A stretch of 64,000 nucleotides of DNA from Bacteroidota bacterium. GTDB lineage: Bacteria > Bacteroidota > Bacteroidia > Chitinophagales > Chitinophagaceae. Below are positions 1 through 9,808 of the stretch, one piece after another. The notes beneath the pieces are model-generated. The model ran no database searches. It saw only the letters and a list, made by a program, of their open reading frames with translations, and was not told where the DNA came from. The position numbers and the translations under genes were made by a program. Where the stretch lies: NCBI GenBank assembly GCA_016712665.1, contig JADJQP010000004.1, positions 124,001 through 188,000 of the forward strand, given 5' to 3'. How positions within the stretch are numbered: position 1 is the first letter of the stretch; each line of letters starts with the position of its first letter.

Positions 1-492
1 GTTACTGCAAATAATGCAGCTACCACTGCCTCCATTGAATATGGCCTAACTGCGTCTTACGGAAGTACAGCATCCATGACACCTGCTTCTATAACCGGAA
101 ATACTCCTACCCCAGCAACCGGAAATATAAGTGGATTGAATGCAGGAACATTATATCATTATCGTGTAAAGGCCATCAATGCATCAGGCGTTACTACCAG
201 TGCCGACGCAACCTTCACAACCTTAGTGGCCGCTTCCGTAAATAGTATTGAAAAAACCAGCATTGAGGTATTTCCAAATCCGGTTGTAGATTATATCATG
301 TACCGAAATATGGAAAACCAAGGCAATGTATCGTTTTCAATTGTATCAGTAAATGGTGCAAGCCAAAACGTACAAATCGAAAAAGTAAACAATGGAAATT
401 ATAAAATCCAAACCAATAGCCTTGCAAATGGCAATTATGTTTTATTGATGGAGCTAGACGGTAAAAAATACGTCCACCATTTTTCAAAATAG
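1..492 (+). CDS. T9SS-sorted protein, C-terminal part (fibronectin-like repeat plus sorting domain)
   Basis: The reading frame is open from base 1, so the gene starts outside the window. The first ~75 visible residues look like a fibronectin type III-like strand module (alternating Thr/Ala, 'YHYRVKAIN'). The last ~80 residues form a T9SS type A sorting domain: it starts at 'IEVFPNPV', has a 'LANGNYVLLME' strand and ends in a basic 'YVHHFSK'. In the family this tail routes the protein through the outer membrane and is removed on export. The function of the passenger cannot be told from this fragment. A rho-independent terminator follows the stop codon, so this is the last gene of its transcript. 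Confidence 0.8.
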   Translation, partial: VTANNAATTASIEYGLTASYGSTASMTPASITGNTPTPATGNISGLNAGTLYHYRVKAINASGVTTSADATFTTLVAASVNSIEKTSIEVFPNPVVDYIMYRNMENQGNVSFSIVSVNGASQNVQIEKVNNGNYKIQTNSLANGNYVLLMELDGKKYVHHFSK

Positions 493-515
493 ATAAATTC
501 TAAAGTCAAAAAAAG

Positions 516-548
516 CGTTTCAAAAGCAACCTTTTGAAACGTTTTTTT
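516..548 (+). terminator. Rho-independent terminator after the first gene
   Basis: An 11-bp perfect stem (516-526 with 531-541) with a 4-nt loop is followed by seven T. It lies 24 bp after the stop codon at 492. The rest of the 493-833 gap holds only the lipA promoter; I see no other gene there. Confidence 0.9.
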
Positions 549-794
549 ATGCCCCTATGTTGAAAAGAATTATGTTGGTACTTTCGAAATCAAGTTGAGT
601 ATATCTTATTATTACAAACGCTTGCGCAAACCACATCAGCATATTTCTTCATGTTTCTTCTCCAACAAAAAAAGCAACTTCCGCTCCTAATTGATAACAG
701 GGATCAAGTTTCCATTAAAAGGACTTTTCCTTTCTGAAAAAGCCCGAGAATCTTTCCGTGTACTAAAAATGCATCACTGCATGTTGTGTATTTT

Positions 795-829
795 TTGTTT
801 TAATATATAATTGGGTTCATGTACATTTG
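795..829 (+). promoter_or_regulatory. lipA promoter, Bacteroidota type
   Basis: TTTG at 795-798 and TACATTTG at 822-829 are separated by 23 nt and fit the -33/-7 pattern of the Bacteroidota primary sigma factor. The -7 box ends 4 nt before the ATG at 834, so transcription should start at or next to the start codon. This rules out the upstream in-frame ATG at 819, which lies before the -7 box. Confidence 0.65.
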
Positions 830-833
830 CATC

Positions 834-1754
834 ATGTCATGTGTTGGAAGTAGTATTAATGAAGAAAAACCGCCTCTAAACGAGTCACCTGCCCGAATCA
901 AAAAACCTGATTGGCTGAGGGTAAAACTCCCTATTGGAGAAAATTACCGTCATGTAAGAGGCTTGGTAAATCAACACAAATTGCACACCATTTGCGAAAG
1001 CGGCAATTGTCCAAATATGGGTGAATGTTGGGGAGCTGGCACAGCCACCTTTATGATTCTGGGTAATACCTGCACCCGTTCATGTGGTTTTTGTGCGGTA
1101 GCAACCGGCCGGCCCGATCCGCTTGATTGGGATGAACCGCAACGTGTAGCAGAGGCTATTTATCTGATGAAGGTAAAACATGCGGTATTAACTAGCGTCG
1201 ACCGCGATGAAATTGCTGATGGGGGTTCCATCATTTGGAATCATACCATTAGGGCTGTCAAAGCATTAAATCCGGAGACCACCCTAGAAACCTTAATTCC
1301 GGATTTTAAGGGGAATGTCGAAAATATTCAACGAATCATCGATGCTGCCCCTGAAGTAGTATCACATAATATTGAAACCACTGAGCGACTCACCCGAAAA
1401 GTACGCATTCAAGCGCGCTATCATAGAAGTATGGAAGTGATTCGAGTATTGAAACGTGGAGGCATGCGCACTAAAAGTGGCATCATGCTGGGTTTGGGCG
1501 AAAGTAAAGCAGAGATAGTGCAAACCATGCAAGATTTATATGACAATGGTTGCGATGTCATTACCATTGGACAATATTTGCAACCCAGCTCTAAACACCT
1601 CGCTGTTCAACGATTTGTACATCCCGATGAATTTGCCGAATTTCAAGAAATTGGATACAGTATTGGTTTTGACCATGTAGAAAGTGGCCCATTGGTACGT
1701 TCTTCCTATCATTCAGAAAAACATCTTTTTTCAGGAAAATCAAGCGGCAAATAA
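834..1754 (+). CDS. lipA: Lipoyl synthase
   Basis: A radical-SAM enzyme that inserts two sulfurs into protein-bound octanoyl groups to make the lipoyl cofactor of 2-oxoacid dehydrogenases and the glycine cleavage system; cytoplasmic. Both iron-sulfur cluster motifs are visible: the auxiliary cluster in 'CESGNCPNMGEC' (Cys54, Cys59, Cys65) and the radical-SAM cluster in 'CTRSCGFC' (Cys80, Cys84, Cys87). The C-terminal 'GPLVRSSYHSE' is also typical. The 306-aa length fits the family. I chose ATG 834 over the in-frame ATG at 819 because the -7 promoter box (822-829) lies between them. lipB is not adjacent. The stop is 13 bp from the end of the convergent esterase gene. Confidence 0.96.
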   Translation: MSCVGSSINEEKPPLNESPARIKKPDWLRVKLPIGENYRHVRGLVNQHKLHTICESGNCPNMGECWGAGTATFMILGNTCTRSCGFCAVATGRPDPLDWDEPQRVAEAIYLMKVKHAVLTSVDRDEIADGGSIIWNHTIRAVKALNPETTLETLIPDFKGNVENIQRIIDAAPEVVSHNIETTERLTRKVRIQARYHRSMEVIRVLKRGGMRTKSGIMLGLGESKAEIVQTMQDLYDNGCDVITIGQYLQPSSKHLAVQRFVHPDEFAEFQEIGYSIGFDHVESGPLVRSSYHSEKHLFSGKSSGK

Positions 1755-1767
1755 ACCCCTTTTTCTA

Positions 1768-2904
1768 TTAGTAGATCAGTACTTTTTGAGTTTGTACCCC
1801 ATCTTTAGTGATTACTCGCAAAAAATAGATTCCGGGATTGGCTATTTCAAAATGAAAGGCAGTTTCAGTAGATTGAACACTTTGGATATGCTGGCCGAAT
1901 TCGCTCAAGATGGTGATGTCCTTTTTCTCAGAATTTGTAAAATATACACTGCATTTTTTAAAACTGGGATTCGGATACACCAAAATCGGCTCTAATTCAT
2001 TTGCAACTGTGTTTGGAAGGCCACTTGTGAGATAATCGAGGGAATACTTGCTAAAAAATCGCCAGATCTCTTTGCTTCCATTAATATCCATATTGGTTAC
2101 TCCAACAGCAATGGGTGCTCCCGGCCAGGTATGACCGCCTCCGATTATTTTGTAAAATTCAACAGTACTCCCCTTGTCACCGCCCTGATATAAATAATGC
2201 GCTGCTGTACAGCCATCCCCAAGCACCAAATCCGGAACGGCCGTATAAATTGGCGTAGCATTGCAATGATTGATTTCCACCCAATATTTTACAACAGAAT
2301 CAATACTCAAACCGGACGCATTTCCTATAAATGGAACCACAGGATCGGCTGTACCATGCATGAGCATTACCGGCATTGGATGCATGGGCATACAATTTAC
2401 CTTCATGGAAGGAGTCATGGTTCCCGTTACTGAGGCAATGGCGGCAATACGTTCACTCATACCACAGGCCAGCAAATAACTCATATAGCCACCATTACTC
2501 ATTCCGGTAGAGTATATGCGGTTTTGATTGATATTGTAATGGGCAATAATTGTATCAAGCAAGGCTGATAAAAAACCTTGGTCGTCAGGAGTTGCTGCTC
2601 CAAATGCGTTCCAAAACCGGTTGTTATTGGCATCAAAACTACCATCCGGATGTGCAATGATAAAATTGGCAGTGTCTGCAATGGGTCTAAAATCAGCATA
2701 CATTTCTTGTTGCATTCCATTAGATGTATAGCCATGCAGGTTTAAGACAAGGGGAACCGCGTTACTTCCATTATAAACAGCCGGAATGTACACTCTATAG
2801 GTACGCATCAATCCCCCATGCATAATGCTATCAATAAGGGTTACCTGGGCTTGACTGACATTACAAATCATCAGCCAGAAAGCGACTAGTGGAAAATATT
2901 TCAT
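1768..2904 (-). CDS. Secreted polyhydroxybutyrate depolymerase-like esterase with T9SS tail
   Basis: An alpha/beta-hydrolase of the PHB depolymerase/LpqC esterase family. A signal peptide ('MKYFPLVAFWLMICNVSQAQ') precedes the oxyanion-side 'LHGYTSNG', the nucleophile elbow 'GMSNGG' (Ser about residue 136), the acid 'HGTADPVVP' and the His region 'GGGHTWPG'. The last ~75 residues are a type A T9SS sorting domain ('ILVYPNPSFKKC' to 'QKVLIY'). Substrates of this family include PHB oligomers and feruloyl or acetyl esters; which applies here is unknown. I chose the ATG at 2904 because a -7 box (CAAATATA on the plus strand, 2931-2938) lies upstream and covers the more distal start at 2931. Confidence 0.88.
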   Translation of the reverse strand: MKYFPLVAFWLMICNVSQAQVTLIDSIMHGGLMRTYRVYIPAVYNGSNAVPLVLNLHGYTSNGMQQEMYADFRPIADTANFIIAHPDGSFDANNNRFWNAFGAATPDDQGFLSALLDTIIAHYNINQNRIYSTGMSNGGYMSYLLACGMSERIAAIASVTGTMTPSMKVNCMPMHPMPVMLMHGTADPVVPFIGNASGLSIDSVVKYWVEINHCNATPIYTAVPDLVLGDGCTAAHYLYQGGDKGSTVEFYKIIGGGHTWPGAPIAVGVTNMDINGSKEIWRFFSKYSLDYLTSGLPNTVANELEPILVYPNPSFKKCSVYFTNSEKKDITILSEFGQHIQSVQSTETAFHFEIANPGIYFLRVITKDGVQTQKVLIY

Positions 2905-2930
2905 GGATTCGGTGCAAAAAAATAGCACCA

Positions 2931-2938
2931 CAAATATA
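2931..2938 (-). promoter_or_regulatory. -7 box of the esterase gene
   Basis: TATATTTG on the minus strand, 26 nt before the ATG at 2904. It matches TAnnTTTG and supports the downstream start codon. Confidence 0.5.
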
Positions 2939-2978
2939 TTTCATTTTGCAGTGCTATCGATTAATTATTTCTATGCCA

Positions 2979-4127
2979 TTAGCGTCCTCTTCTTCTATTG
3001 CGAGTGCTACTACTTTTCTTTTTTGAAGATTTTATTACTTTCGGTTCGGTATAGGTGCCCGTTGTCATTAAAGTCATGATTTTGTTTTGAATTTGAGCAC
3101 TAAACGGATTCCCGGCATAATCAAATTGCGTTAACTTGGTAAGTGTACCTAGTTCAACAGGAACGTCTGTCAACTGATTATTCATTACATTGAGTGACTG
3201 CAAACCACGCATCATTCCTATTTCACCGGGTAATTCCTCTAACTTATTATTGCTTAAATCAAGCGCTTCTAAATTAGATAAGGATGCCAACACTATTGGA
3301 AAGCCAACAAAATTATTATTGGCAGCCATCAATACTCTTAAATTTTTCAAATTGGCAAAGGAGGCCGGTAAATCATAGATTTTGTTACCGGGATTAGAGG
3401 ATTCGCCTAAAACCAATACTTCCAAATTGCTTAAATTTCCAATTTCAGCAGGTAAAAAGTGAATATTATTGTTGGACAAATTTAAAGCACGTAAATTCTT
3501 AAGCGTTTTTACTTAAGAAGGCACAAAATTAAGATTGCAACCGCTCAAATCAAGATGTGTTAGATTTTTGATTTGACGAACCAATTGCATCATCATTTTT
3601 GGGTCTTTAACCTGATTGCCGCTAAAGTGAAACTTATTTAAGGCCTGTAAGCTATTAATTTCAACCGGTAAAAAATTTATTGGATTTCCGGTAATATCAA
3701 TTTCTTCGAGATTACTGCAATTTGAAATCGCTTGTGGCAAGGTATTCAACTTGTTGTTGCGTAAAATCAATTTACGCAATTTCTTCATTTCACCAATGGT
3801 ATTTGGAAGGGTTGTCAAATTATTATTTGATAAATCCAGTACCTCAATATCGCCTAACAAATAAATATCAACAGGGATGCTATTGATATTCGTATTTTGT
3901 AAACTGAGTTCTTTCAAATTTGGATAGCGAAAAATTTCCTTAGGGAAAAATTTAAAAGGCTGGCTGGTAATATTTAATTTGAATACACAATTATTGTCAT
4001 AAGCGGCAGATGGAAGTTTTTCAAAAACCTTATCAGGATCACACGGATCGGCCATAGGATAGTATTGCTGCGAAAATAATGCCTGCGTTACAAGCATAAA
4101 CGAAAGACTAAAAATCAATTTCTTCAT
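2979..4127 (-). CDS. Secreted leucine-rich repeat protein, interrupted by one in-frame stop
   Basis: A signal peptide ('MKKLIFSLSFMLVTQALFSQ') is followed by about eleven bacterial LRR units of the form LxxLxLxxNxLxxLPxxI, then a Lys/Arg/Ser-rich tail; no T9SS domain. The frame is broken once, by TAA at 3513-3515. Reading on in the same frame resumes LRR sequence at once ('VKTLKNLRALNLSNNN'). The stop sits where 'PSEVKTLKNL' is expected, so GAA to TAA is the simplest explanation (a base error or a recent nonsense mutation). The full length would be 382 aa. LRR proteins of this type bind proteins or surfaces; no specific partner can be inferred. Confidence 0.8.
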
Positions 4128-4302
4128 TGTTCTTTTGAAAATTTGGCTTAAAAATATGTCCTTTTTTCACATTATCATAATTTTTGTTTAATAAGTCTTA
4201 AATTTAGCTTGAAAACAGCGATAGAGTCCCTATCCATTTCGAATATAAATGCAACCTGTAGCTAGCCAGTTATAGCTAAAAAGTACCAAATAACATTTTT
4301 CT

Positions 4303-5382
4303 ATGAAAAAGAATTCTTTGGCTGTCCTACATTTGCAACCCATGAGAATTTATTGCTTGCTTTTTGCATTTTCGGCTTTTTGTAGCCAGCCCATTTTGGG
4401 ACAAGAAAAACACCTTTCTAATATTCGACAACTAACTTATGGGGGCGATAATGCAGAAGCTTATTTTAGCCCAAATGGCAAAAATCTTAGTTTCCAAAGT
4501 AATAATAAAAAATGGGGCCTTGAATGCGACCAAATTTTTGACCTCAATATTGAGAAAGCCTCTAAGGATAGCAATTATAAACCGATTCGTATCAGTAATG
4601 GATTGGGTCGAACTACCTGTAGCTATTTTATGCCCAACGGCAAGGATATTTTATATGCCTCCACCCATTTAGGTTCGCATGCATGCCCGGCAACAGAGAT
4701 CATTAAAGGAAAATACCTATGGGGCGTGTTTGAAGATTTTGATATATTCATTGCTGATAAAAAAGGGAAGCAAAAAAGGCAACTAACCCATACGAAAGGT
4801 TATGATGCGGAAGCCACCGTTTCGCCCAAAGGTGACAAAATTGTTTTTACAAGTACCCGAAGTGGCGACCTCGAATTATGGACCATGGATATAGATGGAA
4901 AGAATCAAACCCAGATAACCAATCAATTAGGCTATGATGGGGGTGCCTTTTTTTCACCTGATGGAAAGAGAATTGTTTATCGTGCTTCGCACCCGAGTTC
5001 CGATTCAGAAATTATTGAATATAAAGCCCTTTTGGCAAAGGGACTGGTAGCACCTACCAATATGGAAATCTATACCTGCAATGTAGATGGGAGTGATGTT
5101 CGTAAAATTACTAACTTGGGCAAAGCCAATTGGGCCCCCTATTTTCATCCGAAAGGAAACAAAATCATTTTTTCAAGCAACCATCATGGAGAACGAGGGT
5201 ATAATTTTCAATTATTCATGATTAATATAGACGGTACCGATTTGGAGCAAATTACAACAGAGAGCCAATTCAATGCCTTCCCAATGTTTTCGCCTGATGG
5301 TACGCAGCTGATATTCTCGTCTAATCGAAATAATCACGGCACCCGAGATACCAACTTATTTATTGCCGATTGGAAAGACTAA
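4303..5382 (+). CDS. TolB-like WD40/PD40 beta-propeller secreted protein
   Basis: An N-terminal signal sequence ending near 'QPILGQ' is followed by five or six PD40 propeller blades with the signatures 'AYFSPNGKNLSFQSN', 'ATVSPKGDKIVFTSTR', 'AFFSPDGKRIVYRA', 'PYFHPKGNKIIFSSN' and 'PMFSPDGTQLIFSSNR'. At 359 aa it is a stand-alone propeller without the TolB N-terminal domain, so I do not call it tolB. It is probably periplasmic or surface-exposed and binds proteins or peptides. The M28 peptidase gene starts 15 bp downstream, so they are probably one operon with a shared role in peptide handling. An alternative start at 4342 ('MRIYCLLF') would give a more compact signal peptide. Confidence 0.8.
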   Translation: MKKNSLAVLHLQPMRIYCLLFAFSAFCSQPILGQEKHLSNIRQLTYGGDNAEAYFSPNGKNLSFQSNNKKWGLECDQIFDLNIEKASKDSNYKPIRISNGLGRTTCSYFMPNGKDILYASTHLGSHACPATEIIKGKYLWGVFEDFDIFIADKKGKQKRQLTHTKGYDAEATVSPKGDKIVFTSTRSGDLELWTMDIDGKNQTQITNQLGYDGGAFFSPDGKRIVYRASHPSSDSEIIEYKALLAKGLVAPTNMEIYTCNVDGSDVRKITNLGKANWAPYFHPKGNKIIFSSNHHGERGYNFQLFMINIDGTDLEQITTESQFNAFPMFSPDGTQLIFSSNRNNHGTRDTNLFIADWKD

Positions 5383-5397
5383 ACACAAATTATATTT

Positions 5398-6626
5398 ATG
5401 AAAAAAATTATACTGGCGTCCTTCCTGCTATTTCTCTGCTTAGGAGCTGCAGCGCAACGTATTGATGCAACCAGAATTTATAATCACATCGAATTTCTAT
5501 CTTCTGACGAACTCAACGGAAGAGCTACCGCAACCGATGATGAGGTGAAGGCTGCACGTTATATCGCCAAAAAATTTCGTCAATGAAAACTGCTACCCAT
5601 GGGAAGTGATGGGTATTACTATCCCTTTGATTATAAAGTAAGTAAAAACCCTAAAGACTCCATGCTGGCCAAAACCGAACCACGTGAAGGAACGAATGTG
5701 GTGGCATTTTTAGACAATGGCGCCCCTACTACCATTGTAATTGGAGCACATTTCGACCATTTAGGACTTGGCCACGATCATAATAGTTTGGACGCCAACC
5801 CCGAGGGCAAAATACATAATGGAGCAGATGACAATGCCAGCGGAGTGGCCGGCGTACTAGAACTGGCTCGATATTTTTCAGAAAACGATTTTATAGAAAA
5901 AAACAATTTCCTATTCATGAACTTTTCAGGCGAAGAGTTGGGGCTGCTTGGCTCCAAAAAATGGTGTGAGAACCCTACTCTTCCATTGGAAAAAATCAAC
6001 TACATGATTAATATGGATATGATTGGCCGACTCAACGATAGTAGCAAAAAATTGTTGGTTTTTGGTATTGGCACCTCCTCAGCCTGGAAGGAAGTATTGG
6101 AAAAAACCAATCAGTATTTTTCGATAAAAGAAGATAGTGCCGGAATCGGACCAAGCGACCAAACCTCCTTTTATCTTAAAAACATACCGGTATTGCATTT
6201 CTTTACCGGGCAGCATAGCGATTATCACAAGCCGAGCGATGATATTGAAAAAATAAATATTGAGGGAGAGGTCAAAGTACTAGAATTGATTATTGATGTG
6301 GTGGAAGCGTTGGACAGTAAGCCCAAACTTTCTTTTTTTAAAACCCAAAACGCCGAAACCCCGAGAATGTCCTTTAAGGTAACGATGGGTGTGATGCCTG
6401 ATTACACGTATGAAGAAAAGGGAATGCGCTTGGATGGGGTCACTGATAATAAACCTGCTGCCAAGGGTGGACTGCTGGGCGGTGATATCATCATTCAAAT
6501 AGGTAATGCCAAGATAGAATCGGTAAAAGACTATATGAAAGTATTGGCCACCCTCAAAAAGGAGACAAGGTAAAAGTAATACTGATGCGAAAAGGCGAAA
6601 TGATGGCGAAAGATGTGGAATTGTAG
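5398..6626 (+). CDS. M28 family zinc aminopeptidase with C-terminal PDZ domain; one stop and one frameshift
   Basis: A signal peptide ends at 'GAAAQ'. The M28 zinc ligands are visible in 'GAHFDHLG' (His, Asp), 'GADDNASG' (Asp), 'SGEELGLLG' (catalytic and ligand Glu), the Asp of 'NMDMIGR' and the His of 'GQHSDYHKPSDD'. A PDZ domain follows (~residues 325-409, 'GMRLDGVTDNKPAAKGG'). Two breaks occur: TGA at 5584-5586 just before 'KLLPMGSDGYYY', in the same frame, and a lost A in the A5 run at 6556-6560. Restoring that A extends the PDZ domain ('KGDKVKVILMRKGE') to TAG at 6624-6626. The repaired protein has 409 aa. The family releases N-terminal amino acids from peptides outside the cytoplasm. 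Confidence 0.85.
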
Positions 6627-6715
6627 CTATTGTGGCGTTTAGCTAGATTTTTCATTTTTTTTACAATAAAAACGCCTTTTTTGAAAGTAAAAATGCAAAT
6701 TCAAAAATTTATTAC

Positions 6716-6723
6716 TATATTTG
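6716..6723 (+). promoter_or_regulatory. -7 box of rpsT
   Basis: TATATTTG, 19 nt before the rpsT ATG, in an A/T-rich region between the M28 peptidase and rpsT. No clear -33 TTG lies at 19-23 nt spacing. Confidence 0.5.
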
Positions 6724-6742
6724 CGCCCTCAAAAATAATATC

Positions 6743-7078
6743 ATGGCTAATCATAAAGCAACCAAAAAAGATACCCGTCAAGCAAACAAACGCAGAGAAA
6801 GAAACCGCTATCATGGCAAAACTACTCGTAATGCGATGCGCGATTTGATGGCTATCAGTGACGATAAAGCAGCAGCAGAAAAATTACCTTCTGTGGAAGC
6901 CATGCTTGACAAATTAGCTAAAAGAAATATTATACATAAAAATAAAGCAGCCAATTTAAAATCTGCTTTAGCAAAAAAAGTAAATGCCTTGAGCAATCCG
7001 GTAGCTGAGGAAGTTAAAAAAGCACCTAAAAAATCAGGAGCTAAAAAACCTGTAGCGAAGAAAGCCACCAAAAAATAA
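6743..7078 (+). CDS. rpsT: 30S ribosomal protein S20 with a Lys/Ala-rich tail
   Basis: S20 binds 16S rRNA in the body of the small subunit. The N-terminal 'MANHKATKKDTRQANKRRERN' region and the central 'KRNIIHKNKAANLKSALAKKV' helix are diagnostic. The common family length is about 84-90 aa. This protein has 111 aa because of an added C-terminal ~24 residues of Lys, Ala and Pro ('VKKAPKKSGAKKPVAKKATKK'), which may add rRNA contacts. It is single-gene transcribed, with its own -7 box upstream and a strong terminator 23 bp after the stop. Confidence 0.96.
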   Translation: MANHKATKKDTRQANKRRERNRYHGKTTRNAMRDLMAISDDKAAAEKLPSVEAMLDKLAKRNIIHKNKAANLKSALAKKVNALSNPVAEEVKKAPKKSGAKKPVAKKATKK

Positions 7079-7101
7079 AGCAATTAAATAATTCATTATA
7101 G

Positions 7102-7130
7102 AAGGCTGTAGGAATACAGCCTTTTTTTTT
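7102..7130 (+). terminator. rpsT terminator
   Basis: A 9-bp stem (7102-7110 with 7115-7123) with a GGAA tetraloop; the run of T reaches 7130. Confidence 0.92.
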
Positions 7131-7245
7131 GAAGGTGCTTCCGACCAGTGCCTAAAAAAATTCTTTCAATAAGAATCCAACGCTTTACCATCGACAATAT
7201 GGTTGCAAAATGTACCTAGTACGCGTACCTTCTGCTCTTCAGGAG

Positions 7246-8615
7246 CTATTCTCTTTTCAAAGAAATATTTTCATCTCCAATTTCGTACGGCAGATAGGTA
7301 ACAATAAATTGAAACATTTCGTCTGTAGTGCGCATACTTCCATCATTCTTATCTCGCACTTCTTTAGGCGGATGATTGGGATTGTGTGGATTGTTTGACG
7401 TATTGTCAAATACCCCTTCCACAACGAAAGTACTCCCGGCAGGTATTTTCAACATCTTAGGAAACGTATAAAAAACTGCCAATTAAAATCCCATTTTGGA
7501 ATATGAATGAGTCGAATCGTATCTGCAGATGGTGAAAGCGCGTAAGCCTTAAAGCTTTTTCCTAGTAAGTGCATATGCGGATTAATGGTAAGAATAGAAA
7601 TATCTTTATCAATACGATACCTTGTTGTGAAGGACGAAATTTTATTGGGCGGTATCACCAAGGGAGGTTCTATGGGGGTAACTCCAAGGGTACCCATTTG
7701 AAACTCTTTTAAAGGCCGATAGGGTATGTTTTTGGCGTAAAAGATATTGATATAGGAACTATCCCATGTATTTTTTTCAGAGGGTCCATAATGTAAATCT
7801 GCCAGTAAGAAAGCATTCTTTTTGCCTGCCTTCCACGCACCAATTCCATCGGGATACTGCTGGCCTAGTGTTCCGGGCAAAAAATTTACAATCGATTTAA
7901 TAAGAGTTGGATAGCTGCCATCATCATGCAATACGCCAATAGATTGATAGGCTTGTTTAATGGTGCTGTCCAATTTCATATCGCAGACCCAATTTCCATC
8001 AAATACATTCTGCTTTTTGCCCTCTTCAAATCGAACCATATCCCCATTTACATGATGCACCACACGGGTATTGCCCGGTACAAATTCTACGGCACGTAAT
8101 AGGGTATCATTCAACAACTCAAAGGGCACCTTAATTAGTAAAAATTGATCTCTAAAATCACCTCGAATCGGAATGGGCTTAACAGCAATTCGTTTATCAG
8201 GAACGCCCAGTGTGGAACCTTCGGCAAAGGACGGCAAGGGGGGGATTTTTGTGCTATCACCAATCGGGCATTTCAGTTCCACCCATTTTGCAAATAGTGC
8301 TTTTTCAGCAGCTGTCAGAACCTTTTCATCTAAAAAGTGAGTATAGTGCGCATCAGCAGGCCAAGGAGGCATCAGGTTATTATTAATAACATAAAGAATT
8401 TTATCGGCATTGGAACGCACTTGTTCATAGTTGATAAAGGCATAATGCGCAGGTTGTGATGGCCGATGACAGGGTGTGCAGTTTTTATAAATTATGGGCG
8501 CAATGTCTTTGGAATAAGTTGGTGTGCTTGAATCATTGTTACACGCAAACCAAATTACTATAGAAAAAAAACAAACTAGACAGGTGCCTACATTATTTTG
8601 AAATCTAGCTTCCAT
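7246..8615 (-). CDS. Lipoprotein with cytochrome c motif and copper type II monooxygenase-like domain; one frameshift
   Basis: A lipobox near residues 22-26 ('VIWFAC') is followed by a heme c site 'CTPCH' in an N-terminal c-type domain ('YSKDIAPIIYKNCTPCHRPSQPAHYAF'). A C-terminal domain resembles the copper type II ascorbate-dependent monooxygenase fold (PHM-like): 'RVVHHV' and 'NPHMHLLG' could supply the copper ligands. The frame breaks in a run of six A (7470-7475). One more A joins 'WDFNWQFF' to 'YTFPKMLKIPAGST', giving 456 aa. The start at 8615 overlaps the stop of the yihY-like gene by 11 bp, implying translational coupling. It probably oxidises an unknown substrate at the envelope; the substrate cannot be deduced. 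Confidence 0.75.
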
Positions 8616-9537
8616 GAAAAATAGATTCTTTTTTATTGGCAATAATACTGGCATTTAATTCAAAACCAATCAGCATAATTTGCGCCATCAGATTGATCCA
8701 AACCATAAAGATGATTAAGGTACCAATGGATCCGTATACTTTATCATAGTTGACTAAATTGTTGACAGCGTAGAAAAATATAAAGGTCAAAACCACAATT
8801 AAAAAAGTAGCAGTTACTGTACCCGGATTAATCCAATTTAACTTACTAACAGTAGCACAACCGTATTTATAAATACACGCTATAGCAAAAAAGGTAATGC
8901 TGATAATCAGTAAATAGGCGATGATTTTCAGCACCACTGAGTTGCTCAAAAAACTAAGATTTAACGCATCGGCCGCCCAGGACTCAAAAATCATAAAGCT
9001 TACAGCAAAGAGTATGGCAAATATCAATAAAAAGGTAAGACCCACTGCTATCATTCGTTGCTTAAAAGCTCCCCGCCGTTTGAAGCCTGGTATATTTCGA
9101 TCAAAACTAATCATGAGCCCCATTACACCATTTGAGGAGTAAAACAAAGTCAGCAATACCGAAAAAGATAAGAGCACATTCTTTTTATGATGAATGAAAT
9201 TGCTAATAATGTTATTGATACTTTGCTGCACTTTGGCATTTGGAGTTATTAATACAAGCATGTCATGAATCACGCTTATAATACGATCTTCAGGAAGCGG
9301 CAAAAATGGAATCAGCGAAAAAAAGAAAAGCAACAGGGGTGGCAGCGCCATTAAAAAAGAAAACGATACGGCTGCTGCCCGACTATTGAAGCGATCGGAG
9401 AAAATCTGTTTTCTAAAAAAATTCATCGAATCAAATAAAGAAACACCTTCAAAACCGGGTAAATAAATGCGTCGCAGCCATGCTATCAACGACTGCACCG
9501 GTTTTGAGTTTTTAATAAAAAGTTCGATACGGGTCAT
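8605..9537 (-). CDS. YihY/BrkB family inner membrane protein
   Basis: About six hydrophobic segments, with the family hallmark N-terminal region 'NSRAAAVSFSFLMALPPLLLF' and the C-terminal 'YGSIGTLIIFMVWINLMAQIMLIGFELNA'. The family (older name ribonuclease BN, later shown to be wrong) has no settled biochemical role. I place the start at ATG 9537 ('MTRIELFIKN'), because the longer reading frame adds a hydrophobic stretch not typical of the family. The 3' end overlaps the lipoprotein gene, so the two are co-transcribed. Confidence 0.85.
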   Translation of the reverse strand: MTRIELFIKNSKPVQSLIAWLRRIYLPGFEGVSLFDSMNFFRKQIFSDRFNSRAAAVSFSFLMALPPLLLFFFSLIPFLPLPEDRIISVIHDMLVLITPNAKVQQSINNIISNFIHHKKNVLLSFSVLLTLFYSSNGVMGLMISFDRNIPGFKRRGAFKQRMIAVGLTFLLIFAILFAVSFMIFESWAADALNLSFLSNSVVLKIIAYLLIISITFFAIACIYKYGCATVSKLNWINPGTVTATFLIVVLTFIFFYAVNNLVNYDKVYGSIGTLIIFMVWINLMAQIMLIGFELNASIIANKKESIFHGS

Positions 9538-9796
9538 GCAAAAAATCGATGACGAAGATAATGCAGCGGAGTGTAACAATACTAAAAAGAAAAAAAAGAG
9601 TTTTGGGATTGATGGTTGCATTATTGCAATATGGAAAAAATATAGATCCGGAGGTATTGACAAATTGCTAAAAATTTGATGGAACGTTTCGAATATACGA
9701 TTTGACTGGCGCAGCAATCATGCGCTTTATGGCTCGCTAACCTACTAAACATTGCAATGACCAAACCCCTATGGGAATTGTTACAGAGAATCTTCT

Positions 9797-9804
9797 TAAG
9801 TTTG
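9797..9804 (+). promoter_or_regulatory. -7 box abutting the sensor kinase start
   Basis: TAAGTTTG with only 4 nt before the ATG at 9809; near-leaderless arrangement. The divergent gap 9538-9808 shows nothing else recognisable. Confidence 0.5.
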
Positions 9805-9808
9805 TCGA

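Noticed and set aside
819..833. Upstream in-frame ATG of lipA as true start
   Set aside because: It lies before the -7 box 822-829 and would not be on the transcript.
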